A stretch of DNA of 64,000 nt, taken from NCBI RefSeq assembly GCF_002575655.3, contig NC_053040.3, positions 155,683,148 to 155,747,147 of the forward strand, read 5' to 3'. Below the pieces are notes generated by a model. That model was not told the DNA's origin, searched no databases, and was given only the letters and a program-made list of their open reading frames with translations. How positions within the stretch are numbered: position 1 is the stretch's first letter; every line of letters starts with the position of its first letter. The position numbers and the translations under genes were made by a program. Source of the stretch: Aegilops tauschii subsp. strangulata. Taxonomy: Eukaryota > Streptophyta > Magnoliopsida > Poales > Poaceae. Of the stretch, positions 1-11,012 are shown one piece after another.

Positions 1-46
1 TGTTTATTCTATTAATTCCTTGTTTAGTAAAGTTAAGATTGATTAA

Positions 47-739
47 AAAGGGACTGGAGAAGATTCAACTTTAGCTAGAAGGCATCCCGATATTTCGGAG
101 GGTGAAAATCTTGTTGAGAAAATTGATGAAAGTGGGTTTGAAGAGGTAAAAACTTTAACTAGTGATGTGCCCACTCTTTTGGATTACAAAGACATTAATT
201 ATGGTAGTTGCTCTTTTATTGATTGTATTTCTTTGTTGCAATCCATGATAAATTCACCCCATGCTTATGAACACAATAAAGCTTTTACTAAACATATTGT
301 TGATGCTATGATGAAAGCTTTAGAAGAAAAGTTGGAATCAGAAGTTTTAGTTCCTAGAAAATTACATGATGAATGGGAACCTACTATCAAAGTCAAGATT
401 AAAATTTATGAGTTCTTTGCTTTGTGTGACTTGGGTGCTAGTGTTTCTACAATTCCGAAATCTTTATGTGATGTGCTTGGTCTTACCGATATTGAAGAAT
501 GTTCTTTAAATTTGCACTTGGCGGATTCTACTATTAAAAAGACTATGGGAAGAATTAATGATGTTCTTATTATTGAAAATAGGAATTATGTGCCCATAGA
601 TTTTATTGTTCTTGATATTGATTGCAATCCGTCTTGTCCAATTATTCTTGGTAGACCATTTTTACGCACTATTGGTGTCATGATTGATATGAAAGAATGC
701 ATTATTAAGTTCCAATTTCCTTTGAGGAAGGGTATGTAA
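47..739 (+). pseudogene. Gag-protease C-terminal fragment of element A (retropepsin)
   Basis: The frame is open from just after a stop at 44-46 and runs to TAA 737-739. It encodes an aspartic protease: the first strand reads DLGAS (usual D-S/T-G changed to D-L-G-A), followed by STIPKSLCDVLGL, and the flap end by IILGRPFLRT. The protease would cut the Gag polyprotein in virus-like particles. After the stop the same frame continues for about 18 more family-like residues (HFP...ESIMRASYGS) before the next stop near 804, so the TAA looks like a recent nonsense change. The upstream gag core is outside the window or lost. A GTG at 167 is not a real start. Confidence 0.7.
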
Positions 740-1490
740 CACTTCCCTATAACAAGAATTAGGCCACCTTATGAATCAATCATGAGGGCATCTTATGGAT
801 CTTGAAACAAAGATGAAATAACTTAGATCCTTTGCTTTATGCCTAGCTAAGGGCGTAAAACTATAGCGCTTGTTGAGAGGCAACCCAATGAATAAAATTT
901 ATTTTTGCTTTTTGCTTTATGTTCTTGAGTGTTAGCACAATTATGCTAACGTTATGATTGTGTTTTTTTTGTTTTAGTTAGTGTTTGGGCCAAGTAAAGC
1001 CTTTAGGATCTTCTTGGGTGATAGTTGTTTGATCTTGCTTAAAAAACAGAAATTTTTGCGCTCACGAAAACAATTCTCTTTTTTAACCAGAGTGTGATAA
1101 AACACCAATTATTTTTTCAGAATATTAATATACAAATTTCTCACGTGGTCCTAAGTTTTTCAGAATTTTTGGAGTTCCATAAGTATTCTAAATATTCAGA
1201 TTACTACAGACTGTTCTGTTTTTGACAGATTATGTTTTCTTTCCGTTGTGTGCTTGTTATGGTGATTCTATGGTTTCCTTTGATGAGCTTTTTGCCATAG
1301 AAAAGTTTGAATACAGTAGATATAATGCAAGAACAAAATATGAATTGGTTTTCTATAGTACTTATAGTAGTGATTTGCTTTCTTATACTAACGGATCTCA
1401 CGAAGGTTTTGTTGAGTTTTGTGTGATTGAAGTTTTCATGTTTTGGGTTATCTTACGATGGATGAAGGAATATGGAGTAAGAAGAGCCTA

Positions 1491-1571
1491 AGCTTGGGTA
1501 TGCCCCGGCATCCCAAGCTATTATCCAAAGAGAGCAAGCAACTAAGCTTGGGATGCCCTGAGTGGCATCCC
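1491..1571 (+). other. Pair of perfect or near-perfect hairpins in the element A 3' region
   Basis: First hairpin: AGCTTGGGTATGCC pairs with GGCATCCCAAGCT (1491-1519). Second: GGGATGCC (1550-1557) pairs with GGCATCCC (1564-1571), with a 6-nt loop. Both share the GGGATGCC/GGCATCCC core, so they probably arose by duplication. An RNA role in packaging or termination is possible but not shown. Confidence 0.6.
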
Positions 1572-1729
1572 CTCTTTCTTCTAATGATCATCGGTATTTT
1601 ACTCGAAGCTATATTTTTATTCGTCACATACTATGTGTTTTGCTTGGAGCGTCTTGTATGATATGAGTCTTTGCTTTTTTTATTTTGTGTTTTAAGTCTT
1701 GATTCCTTGCTGGACACACCTATTTGAGA

Positions 1730-1992
1730 GAGCCAAAATTATGCCATGACTTGCTAGAATTGCTCTCTATGCTTCACTTAAATTTTTATGAGCTATGGAC
1801 TTGCTCTAGCGCTTCACTTATATCTTTTTGAGCACGGTGTGCTTTAGTATTTTTGAAGAAATTCTCTCTTGCTTCACTTAGATTTATTTGAGAGTTAGTA
1901 AAATTTTCAAGAAATTCTCTCTTGCTTCACTTAAATTAATTTGAGTGAAAGAATTTTTACGCTCATAATCTTCACTTATATTTGTTTGAGCT
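1730..1992 (+). repeat. Degenerate minisatellite, GCTTCACTTA-ATTT-ATTTGAG units
   Basis: At least five diverged units of about 40-60 nt. Each carries a TCTCTCTTGCTTCACTTA-like core followed by an AT stretch and TTTGAG. Cores start near 1766, 1830, 1868, 1919 and 1965. Confidence 0.65.
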
Positions 1993-3307
1993 TGTCATAA
2001 GCAACACAAGAAAATTAGTCCCAAAGTGATAGATATCCAAGAAGGATATAATAAAAACTTTCATGAAGATCATTGGAAAAAATAAACTTGATTCTTAGTA
2101 ACAGTTTTGAGATATGATGATATGATATGTGAGTCATCTTGATGAGTAATTATGCTTTAGTAAGAATATTGGTGTTAAGGTTTGTGATTCCCTATGCTAG
2201 CACTAAAATCAATAGTTGTGCAATGAAATTATATCCTACTTGTGGTGCATTATTCGGTGTTAATTATGCTTCTTATGAGATTATTCATTTCTTGGTTGGT
2301 CGCTTCTCAATCTTTTGCTAACCTTCATTTTGCACTAAGTATGATCACTACTTGTGCATCCAAAATCCTTTAAACCAGTTTTGCCACATGAGTCCACTAT
2401 ACCTACCTATATGCGGTATTATTTTGCTGTTCTAAGCAAATTTGTATGTGCCATCTCTAATATTCAAAATAAATTTCTATTTTGTGTGCTCGTACCGCTC
2501 GCGAGGCGGTGAGGGGTGGCTAATATTTTCCATGCAAGATGTGTTATTCTCACGATGAGTGTTTATTCACTTGTCATTGCACAAGAATAAGGCAAAGGTA
2601 TTAGGGATGCCCAGACCCGAAAAGAAAAATGAATTTACTTTATGTTGTCAAATAATAAATTCCTTGGAAAGTGTTGGTATGGAAGGTACCCGTGGATACG
2701 CTTAGCCATGGAAAGTGAAAGTATGGTGGAAAAAGGAATAAACTTTATTTTCTGTTTGGGAACCGCCTATGATATATCTAGCATGGAAAGTGTTGGGAAC
2801 TCTAAGTCGTTTTTGTCGGTGGGAAAAGTATACCTCTCAAAATGTTTTTATCTCTAAATTTTTCGCTTTGAGCTCTGGCACCTCTACAAATTCCTACTCC
2901 CCTCCACGAAGGGCCTTTCTTTTACTTTATGCGATTTTTATTTTTGAATTTGAGTCTCCAGCTTCTCTTATAAAGCACCAACTAGGGGGCACTATGATCG
3001 TACTTGAGCATTGGGTGTAGTTAATATGCGAGTATGTTTCATGAATGGATCAATGATTGAGCATGATGGGCTAGGAATAGCTTATTTTAGCGTTGATATT
3101 TTGAAATACATGGTTGCTTGTTGATATGCTTGAGTATTTAAGTTATCATGTCAAAACTAGACTATTGCTTTGAACAACATAAAAGTCCAAATGTCCATGC
3201 TATAAAGAAACGAATATGAGATGACATGTTAGGCAGCATTCCACATAAAAATTATGTTTTTATCATTTATCAACTAGAGGACGAGCAGGAATTAAGCTTG
3301 AGGATGC

Positions 3308-4394
3308 TAATACGTTTCCAACGTATCTATAATTTTTTATTGTTCCATGTTGTTATATTATCAATCTTGGATGTTTTATAATCATTTTATAGTCATTTTA
3401 TATCATTTTTGGTACTAACCTATTGACATAGTGCCAAGTGCCAGTTGCTATTTTTTGCATGTTTTTTACATCGCGGGAAATTACCAAATGGAGTCCAAAC
3501 ATAGCGAAACTTTTTGTGGATTTTTTTGGACCAGAAGACAACCAATTGGCAGAAGAAGCACCTGGGGCTGCTTCGAGGGGAGCACAACCCACCAGGGCGC
3601 GCCTGGAGGCCCAAGCGCGCCCTGGTGGGTTGTGCCCACCTCGGGTGCCCCCGGACCGCCTCTTTACTCTATAAATACCCCAATATTCCAGAAACCATAG
3701 GGGAGTCGAGGAAAATCAATTCCAGCCGCCGCTGAGTCCAGAACCACCAGATCCAATCTAGACACCATCATGAAGGGGTTCACCACTTCCATTGGTGCCT
3801 CTCCGATGATGCATGAGTAGTTCTTTGTAGACCTTCGGGTCCGTAGTTAGTAGCTAGATGGCTTCCTCTCTCTCGTTTGATTCTCAATACAATGGTCTCC
3901 TGGAGATCCATATGATGTAACTCCTTTTGCGATGTGTTTGTTGGGATCGGATGAACTTTGAGTTTATGATCAGATCTATCTTTTTATCCATGAAAGTTAT
4001 TTGAGTTTCTTTGATCTCTTATATGCATGATTGCTTATAGCCTCGTATTTCTTCTCCGATATTTGGGTTTTGTTTGGCCAACTTGATCTATTTATCTTGC
4101 AATGGGAAGAGGTGCTTTGTAGTGCCTTCGATCTTACGGTGCTTGATCCCAGTGACATAAGGGGAACCAACACGTATGTGTCGTTTCTACTAAGGATAAA
4201 ATAATGGGGTCTGTTTCTACATAAATAGATCTTGTCTACATCATGTCATCGTTCTTATTGTATTACTCCGTTTCTCGATGAACTTAATACACTAGATGCA
4301 TGCTGGATAGCGGTCGATGTGTTGAATAATAGTAGTAGATGCAGGCAGGAGTCGGTCTACTAATCTTGGACGTGATGCCTATATAATGATCATT
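3308..4394 (+). repeat. 3' LTR of element A, truncated by insertion of B
   Basis: Begins TAATACGTTTCCAACG (family terminus is TG, here mutated to TA) right after a polypurine-like tract. It contains a TATA box at 3670-3677 and the long leader typical of this Triticeae LTR. It stops at ATGATCATT (4394), where the TG terminus of element B starts. The remainder should lie right of the window, beyond B. Confidence 0.7.
3670..3677 (+). promoter_or_regulatory. TATA box of the element A LTR
   Basis: TATAAATA in a GC-rich-to-AT transition, about 360 bp into the LTR, a normal place for the U3/R boundary. Confidence 0.6.
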
Positions 4395-4569
4395 TGTCAG
4401 TGTAAAAAAGTAGGGGTCCCTTTTTGCACCCCTTTACTTGTGCGCGGGCAGTCGCAGCCCCATGCCCCCAGCCACGCTTGGCGGGGCAGAGGAAGCAAAG
4501 GCACAAGACGATCAGACCAACGCCAAGCCGGAAACACAAAGAGCAGAAGGGCGAAATGGACTCCCCCGA

Positions 4570-4905
4570 CAAGGCCCTTGCCGGGGCGGCCTCCACAGCC
4601 CCGGCAAGAACCTTGCCAGGGCAACTTGCCCAGTACCAACCGGGCTGCCACCCTTAAGCCTGAGAGTTCCGATGCCCTCAACCACATTGGAACCAATGCT
4701 CGGGAGGCACCTCCATGGTGGCATGCAGATCTTTGTGAAGACCAAGAACATGCAAGATCAGATGAGAATCAGAAGACGGAGATCCTCGGTGAGATCCTTG
4801 CCGAGGATACCCATAAGGCCCACCCCCCGGCAAGGCCCTTGCCGGGGATGCCCACGACGTCGCGGCAAGACCCTTGCTGGGACCCCAGCAAGACTCTTGC
4901 CGAAG
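4570..4905. repeat. Cluster of CGGCAAG-CTTGCCG palindromes in the B LTR
   Basis: About six copies of a short inverted motif (GGCAAG, 1-4 nt, CTTGCC and one-base variants) occur near 4572, 4603, 4793, 4829, 4862 and 4886. The copies at 4572 and 4829 are nearly perfect palindromes. This could be a regulatory-site array or a hairpin-prone tract. Confidence 0.6.
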
Positions 4906-5311
4906 ACATCCGCGGGGCCATAGCGAGGCCCACATCTGCCAAGATTCCACTGCCTTTCCCATGTAGCTGCCAGCCCACCAACTAGGCGAGCACCTGCTTG
5001 GCGACGTGCGGCCTCTAGGCCAACTCAGCAAGCACCTGCGTGGTGGCATGCAGATCTCCATGAAGACTCTGCCACCGCACCAACTCAGCAGCCAGCCAGC
5101 CAGCGTGGCACTACCCGCCTCGTCAGTTCGGACGCGCGTCGAAGCCAAGCGAGGCGGCGACAGCTGGGACGAGCTTCCTTGCCATCCCCGATAAAGCAAG
5201 AAGGGCACGTCGGCGGTGCATTAAATGCATTTGTCCTATGGTGCCAGAGGATAGACTCGGCCACTGTATAGCTTTCCACCTCCTGTGTGCCACTATGGCA
5301 GCCCCTTTGTC

Positions 5312-5319
5312 TATAAAAG
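5312..5319 (+). promoter_or_regulatory. TATA box of the element B LTR
   Basis: TATAAAAG between GC-rich flanks, 260 bp before the LTR end. The segment downstream (5320-5572) would be R-U5. Confidence 0.7.
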
Positions 5320-5574
5320 GAGGCCCGCGGCATACTAGGGGAGGATTCAGACTTTTTGGACCCTACACGCCTTGTAGCTAGTCCAAGAACACCACATAAA
5401 CAGAAACCAGCAGGAGTAGGGTATTACGCATCACTTGCGGCCCGAACCTGGATAACCCCCCCCCCCCCCCCCCCGCGTTGATCTCTCAATCCCGCTCTTT
5501 CCACAGCCCCGCGCCCGCCAACCGTAGCAAAAGAGATTCCTCGTGATCCCATAGGTGTCGTTTCCCCCGACATC

Positions 5575-5597
5575 TTTGGCGCGCCAGGCAGGGGGCG
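5575..5597 (+). other. Candidate primer-binding site of element B
   Basis: TTTGGCGCGCCAGGCAGG lies 2 nt after the LTR end. Its position is right for a tRNA primer site. I could not assign the tRNA. Confidence 0.5.
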
Positions 5598-6252
5598 CAG
5601 GCCATGGAAATCTGGGTTTGGAGCTGACGCGGGGACTCTTTCATGAGGATGGCTCGAAGGGAGAGGGCGACGTTGATCAACCGCCCTTTGATGCCGTCCG
5701 TAGCCTTGACGGCCATCCGCGTGGCCCCAAAAAGCTAAGTCATGCGAAATTTTAGCTAATTTCATTTATATAAGTCTATCCTCCCCAAAAGATCTCGTTC
5801 CTTGTACGGGAAACCTTCACGCAATGGGACCCTTCTGCTATTGGCAACACCCTTGTCTCTGTCTCGAGTCCGCTCGACAGTTCATGCAGCCGCGCTGAGA
5901 ACGGCAAGGTGGCCTACCCGCTACCAGCAGCGCTCTTGTCCTGTTTCGAGTCTGCTCGACAGTTCAAGCGACCGCGCTGGCAGTGGCAAGGTGGCTTGCC
6001 CGGCAGCAAGCGCCCTTCCGGCAGGGTGCTAAGGATCCGTCCTCAAAGCACGATGGCATGGGTTTACGTGCCGACAACCTTATCTCAACAAACGTAGGGT
6101 GCAAACATACAAAGAAAGGTCTAACGGGAAGATGGCATGCGTGATACTGAAGCATTGCATAGTTATATTACATCAGATAATCGCTGCGGTTCTAACTAAA
6201 GATAAAAATTGTCTTGGTCATGAACCTGCAGCGGCGATGAGAAACGGGGTGC
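5598..6252 (+). other. Element B leader with gag start remnant and 81-bp tandem duplication
   Basis: A 29-codon frame begins at ATG 5650 (MARRERATLINRP) and ends at TAA near 5737, as expected if the rest of gag-pol was deleted. The stretch 5851-6013 consists of two tandem copies of an approximately 81-nt unit (cores CGAGTCCGCTCGACAG and CGAGTCTGCTCGACAG). I see no other gene. The segment ends at the stop of the antisense gene. Confidence 0.5.
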
Positions 6253-8069
6253 CTAGTCCCGGCGCTGGCCCTCTATCCACCGAACTCCATCGACGCGGCT
6301 GATGATGGGCTGGATACGCTCCTCGAGCGCCGCGAGGTCCATGTCCTCCGGCAAGCTCTCCAGCACGGTGTCGAAGTCGAGGTTGGGTTTCCAGTACGCC
6401 ACCTTGGTGAGGACCTTGGTCAGGGCACCCCGGCAAAGCTTCCGGGCCTCATTGGCCAGAGAGGTCGCTCTGTTGGAGCGGAATTGCTCCAGGGCTCCAA
6501 GAACGCCCTCGAAGAACAGGGTCAGTTTGGCGTTGGGGCTCACGTTCGGCTCCGGGGCATACCTCACATTCGGCATCCCCATGGCCGCCAGCTTCGTGGT
6601 GATCCTGCCGGCAACGTCGGCGAGGCTGCTGACCCAGAGGTTTTCGCCCTTCACGAAATCCTCGTGGTTGGCGGAATCATTCCTCCGCAGTTGCCTCTCC
6701 TTCTCCAGGTCCTTGGTCAGGGTCTCCTCCCAGGCCCTGACCTCGGAAAGCGTCCCCTCAAGACCCTCCAGCTTCAGCTTCAGGTCTTTGATGGAGTCGT
6801 TGGCCTTGGAGAACTGCTCAGCCTTGCCGAGGACGGCGGCCTGCGCCTCCACCAAGGCGTCGTTGAGCGTGTCCTTCTCCTTCGCCACCTCGAGGGCCTG
6901 TCTCTTCAGGCCATCCCGCTCCACCTCGAGCTCCTTCACCTTGCCGGCGTGGACCAGGGCTTGGGCATTGAGCGCCTCCCTGTGCCTCTGCTCCAGCTCC
7001 TGAGTCCGCTGCGCGACAAGCTTCTCGATCTCCTCATCCTTGCCATAGAGTGTTGCGGCGAGCTCCTCCTCACGGGTGGCAAGGTCCTCCTCTTGGGAGT
7101 TCAGCAGAGCCTGGTGCAGTTGTCGAGCGGGCTCATCTTTGGCGGCCTGCTCCTTCACTAGCTCCTGGGCCTTTTTGATGTTAGCTTGCTTCAGGAGGAG
7201 CTCTTGTTTGCGCTCGGCCAGCTCGTCTTGGATCTCCTTCAGTTCCCGGTGGGCGTCGCGGAGTCAGGCTTGCATCTCAGTGACGCGCTCCTTGAAATCT
7301 GCTTCCGCTTTGTCCACCACTGCCATCTTGGATTTCGCCTTGTCGGAGCACGTGCGGTGGAGTGCCTGGAGCTTCTAGAAGTTAGCGTTCATGGCTCGGA
7401 GAAGCTGCTCCTCTTGGGAACCGCCATCACCGGGGCTCGGCTCGTCAACAACTTGAAGACCAGCGGTGGCAAGCACCTCGTCTTCATACACCTCCCCCTC
7501 TGCTGGCGCCCTGGTGCCCGCCGCCCCTGGGAGGTGAACGAACATGCTATCACCCACTTTCAGGTACGTGCCCGGGGAGGGGGCCGGAGGGGAAGGTTGT
7601 TGATCGTTGGCCACCTCCTCCTCCTCGGCGGCAGCCTTGCCGGCCTCCCCTGCGGCGGCCTCACCAGCCCCTCCGGCAGCAGCCTTGCCGACCTCTCCAG
7701 CAAGCCCCTTGCTGGCCTCCCTGGCAGGCTCCTTGGCGGCCTCTCCAGCGGCGGTCTTGGCGGCCTCCTCGGCGGCGATCTTGTTGGCCTCGGCCTCGGC
7801 GTCCCTGGCGACCTCCTCGATAACGATGTCGATATCCTCCCGGTCCGCCGAGGAAGGATCTGGATACCAAGAAGATAGGATGAGATGGGGCCAAGGTCAA
7901 GATTCAAAAAGAAGAAGAAAGAACAAGAACAGAAAACAAACAACTTACCTGCACTAGGCTGGGAAGAAGTGGCGCCCTCCCCTCCAACATTCGTTGCCGG
8001 GGCAGAACCATCGGCACCCAAGCTCTCCCCCTCCTCCTCCATATGTGTGGGCTCGGTGGTGGATGCCCT
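6253..8069 (-). pseudogene. Antisense coiled-coil gene of element B (spliced; broken)
   Basis: On the minus strand, exon fragment 8069-7949 ends in a consensus donor (GCAG|GTAAGT). An 89-nt intron (7948-7860) ends in TCCAG, and a long exon runs 7859-6253. The exon is a single frame with two in-frame stops (TAG 7377-7375, TGA 7266-7264). It encodes an alanine/glutamate-rich segment, then about 200 residues of predicted coiled coil rich in K, E, Q and L, then a globular end (WVSSLADVAGRITTKLAAMG... to WIEGQRRD). The nearest family I know is the C-terminal half of the antisense ORF products of Tat-like gypsy elements; function is unknown. Copia C1 cut it at 8069. The base triplet ATG on the far side (58250-58248, minus strand) would be in frame with this exon, but it may be internal rather than the start. 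Confidence 0.65.
7860..7948 (-). other. Intron of the element B antisense gene
   Basis: 89 nt, with GTAAGT donor and pyrimidine-rich TATCCAG acceptor on the minus strand. Removing it joins two open frames, with a codon split by one base. A stop-free frame also runs through part of it by chance. Confidence 0.7.
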
Positions 8070-9804
8070 TGAAGGAAATATGCCCAAGAGGCAATAATAA
8101 AGTTGTTATTTATATTTCCTCATATCATGATAAATGTTTATTATTCATGCTAGAATTGTATTAACCGGAAACTTAGTACATGTGTGAATACATAGACAAA
8201 CAGAGTGTCACTAGTATGCCTCTACTTGACTAGCTCGTTGAATCAAAGATGGTTAAGTTTCCTAGCCATAGACATGAGTTGTCATTTGATTAACGGGATC
8301 ACATCATTAGAGAATGATCTGATTGACTTGACCCATTCCGTTACCTTAGCACTTGATCGTTTAGTATGTTGCTATTGATTTCTTCATGACTTATACATGT
8401 TCCTATGACTATGAGATTATGCAACTCCCGAATACCGGAAGAACACCTTGTGTGCTATCAAATGTCACAACATAACTGGGTGATTATAAAGATGCTCCAC
8501 ATGTGTCTCCGAAGGTGTTTGTTGGGTTGGCATAGATCGAGATTAGGATTTGTCACTCCGAGTATCGGAGAGGTATCTCTGGGCCCTCTCGGTAATGCAC
8601 ATCATTATAAGCCTTGCAGGCAATGTAACTAATGATTTAGTTGTGGGATGATGCATTACAGAACGAGTAAAGAGACTTACTGGTAACGAGATTGAACAGG
8701 TATTGAGATAGCGACGATCGAATCTCGGGCAAGTAACATACCGATGACAAAGGGAACAATGTATGTTGTTATGCGGCTTGACCGATAAAGATCTTCGTAG
8801 AATATGTAGGAGCCAATATGAGCATCCAGGTTCCGCTGTTGGTTATTGACCGGAGATGAGTCTCGGTCATGTCTACATAGTTCTCGAACCCGTAGGGTCC
8901 GCACGCTTAACGTTCGGTGACGATCGGTATTATGAGTTTACGTGTTTTGATGTACCTAAGGTTGTTCGGAGTCCTGGATGAGATCAAGGACATGACGAGG
9001 AGTCTCAAAATGTTCGATACGTAAAGATCGATATATTGGAAGGCTATATTCGGACATCGGAAAGGTTCTGAGTGGTTCGGGTATTTATCGGAGTACCGGA
9101 GTTACGGGAATTCGCCGGGGAGTATATGGGCCTTATTGGGCTTTAGGGGAGAGAGAGAGGGGCTGACTAGGGTAGGCCGCACCCCCCCAAGGCCTAGTCC
9201 GAATTGGACTAGGGGGAGGGGCGGCGCCCCCTCCTTCCTTCTCTTCTCTCTTCCCCTTCCTTCTCTCCTACTCCTACTACTTGGAAGGGGGGAATCCTAC
9301 TCCCGGTTGGAGTAGGACTCCCCAGGGCGCGCCATAGTTGAGGGCCGGCCCTCCCCCTCCTCCACTCCTTTATATATGGGGGAGGGGGCACCCCATAGAC
9401 ACACAAGTTGATCATTGATCTCTTAGCCATGTGCGGTGCCCCCCTCCACCATAATCCACCTCGGTCATATCGTCGTAGTGCTTAGGCGAAGCCCTGCGCC
9501 GGTAACTTCATCATCACCATCATCACGCCGTCGTGCTGACAAAGCTCTCCCTCGAAGCTCTACTGGATCATGAGTTCGTGGGACGTCAGCGAGCTGAACA
9601 TGTGCAGATCGCGGAGGTGCCGTACGTTCGGTACTAGGATCGGTCGATCGTGAAGACGTACGACTACATCAACCGCGTTGTCATAATGCTTCCGTTTTCA
9701 GTCTATGAGGGTACATGGACAACAATCTCCCCTCTCGTTGCTATGCATCACCATGATCTTGCGTGTGCGTAGGATTTTTTTTGAAATTACTACGTTCCCC
9801 AACT
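8070..9804 (+). repeat. 5' LTR of C1
   Basis: 1735 bp, TGAAGGAAATATGCC... to ...TACGTTCCCCAACT (last base A to T compared with the 3' LTR), followed by the copia-type PBS region GTGGCATCCGAGCCAGG. The TATA box is at 9371-9378. It includes a large C/T-rich block (9220-9300). Confidence 0.92.
9371..9378 (+). promoter_or_regulatory. TATA box of the C1 5' LTR
   Basis: TATATATG preceded by CTCCTT. The same position in the 3' LTR (57848-57855) reads TATATACG. Confidence 0.65.
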
Positions 9805-11012
9805 GTGGCATCCGAGCCAGGTTTATGCGTAGATGTTATATGCACGAGTAGAACACAAGTGAGTTGTGGGCGCAACTAGTCATACTGCTTACCAGCATGT
9901 CATACTTTGATTCGGCGGTATTGTTGGATGAAGCGGCCCGGACCGACAATACGCGTACGCTTACGCGAGACTGGTTCTACCGATGTGCTTCGCACACAGG
10001 TGGCTGGCGGGTGTCAGTTTCTCCAACTTTAGTTGAATTGAGTGTGGCTACGCCCGGTCCTTGTTGAAGGTTAAAACAACACATACTTGACGAAATATCG
10101 TTGTGGTTTTGATGCGTAGGTATGAACGGTTCTTGCTCAGCCCGTAGCAGCCACGTAAAACTTGCAACAACAAAGTAGAGGACGTCTAACTTGTTTTTGC
10201 AAGGCATGTTGTAATGTGATATTGTCAAGACATGACGCTAAATTTTATTGTATGAGGTGATCATGTTTTATAACGGAGTTATCGGCAACTGGTAGGAGCC
10301 ATATGGTTGTCGCTTTATTTATGAAATGCAATCGCCATGTAATTGCTTTACTTTATCACTAAGCGGTAGCGATAGTTGTAGAAGCAATAGTTGGCGAGAC
10401 GACAACGATGCTACGATGGAGATCAAGGTGTCGCACCAGTGACGATGTTGATCATGAAGGTGCTTTGGAGATGGAGATCAAAGGCACAAGATAATGATGG
10501 CCATATCATATCACTTATATTGATTGCATGTAATGTTTATCCTTTATGCATCTTATTTTGCTTAGTTCGACGGAAGCATTATAAGATGATCTCTCACTAA
10601 ATTTCAAGGTACAAGTGTTTTCCCTGAGTATGCACCGTTGCGACAGTTCTTCATGCTGAGACACCACGTGATGATCGGGTGTGATAAGCTCTACGTTCAC
10701 ATACAACGGGTGCAAGCCAGTTTTGCACACGCAGAATACTTGGTTTAAACTTGACGAGCCTAGCATATGCAGATATGGCCTCGGAACGTGAATCATATAG
10801 AAGATATGATCAACATAGTGATGTTCACCATTGAAAACTACTCCATCTCACGTGATGATCGGACATGGTTTAGTTGATATGGATCACGAGATCACTTAGA
10901 TGATTAGAGGGATGTCTATCTAAGTGGGAGTTCTTAAGTAATATGATTAATTGAACTTTAATTTATCATGAACTTAGTCCTGGTAGTATTAGCATATCTA
11001 TGTTGTAGATCA
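9805..11012 (+). other. C1 primer-binding site and untranslated leader
   Basis: GTGGCATCCGAGCCAGG at the start is the initiator-Met-type PBS region of this family. The following 1.2 kb is the long leader of Angela-type elements. I see no gene. The family gag start codon position (11013-11015) reads ATA here. Confidence 0.7.

Larger units (their letters stand above)
740..3307 (+). other. 3' untranslated internal region of element A
   Basis: AT-rich and without a credible gene. It begins with a short leader-like piece (around 840-890, GGCAACCCAATG) typical of the stretch after gag-pol in Athila-like grass elements. It contains two hairpins (1491-1571) and a degenerate minisatellite (about 1730-1990). 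It ends with a polypurine-like GGAATTAAGCTTGAGGATGC at 3288-3307, just before the LTR. The short ORFs here (1222-1491, 2139-2321, 2769-3020) have no recognisable content. Confidence 0.6.
1..4394 (+). mobile_element. Element A: 3' part of a Ty3/gypsy LTR retrotransposon (Athila-like)
   Basis: Visible parts in order are the end of a gag-protease reading frame (47-739), a 2.6-kb AT-rich untranslated region, and the first 1087 bp of the 3' LTR (from 3308). The LTR is cut at 4394 by element B, and the 5' part lies outside the window. No RT or integrase follows the protease; in related Triticeae families gag-PR and the 3' region can be joined this way in non-autonomous members. The Athila-like assignment (Fatima/Sabrina/WHAM group) is from family memory and only moderately secure. 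This is the outermost layer of the nest. Confidence 0.75.
4395..5572 (+). repeat. 5' LTR of element B
   Basis: Starts TGTCAGTGTAAAA and ends CCCCGACA (1178 bp), followed by a candidate PBS. GC-rich, with a cluster of GGCAAG/CTTGCC inverted motifs (4570-4900), a TATA box at 5312 and a run of 19 C at 5456-5474. No second copy is in the window, so the boundaries rest on the TG/CA ends, the PBS and the junction with the element A LTR. Confidence 0.75.
4395..8069 (+). mobile_element. Element B, left part: Ty3/gypsy element with an antisense gene
   Basis: A TG...CA LTR (4395-5572) is followed by a candidate primer-binding site and a very short gag start. A deleted interior joins it to a minus-strand coiled-coil gene that runs into the copia C1 insertion at 8070. 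Only 11 bp of B reappear beyond C1 (58246-58256) before C3 begins, so the rest of B, including its 3' LTR, is outside the window. gag, PR, RT and integrase are not visible. Confidence 0.75.

Noticed and set aside
4386..5208. Overlapping ORFs up to 199 aa in the B LTR
   Set aside because: Driven by GC-rich palindromic repeats; no domain, and they cross LTR landmarks such as the LTR start and palindrome cluster.
6302..7161. Plus-strand ORFs of 225-233 aa opposite the B antisense gene
   Set aside because: Shadows of the minus-strand coiled-coil frame: serine/arginine- and leucine-rich with no domain. The minus strand has introns and heptads.
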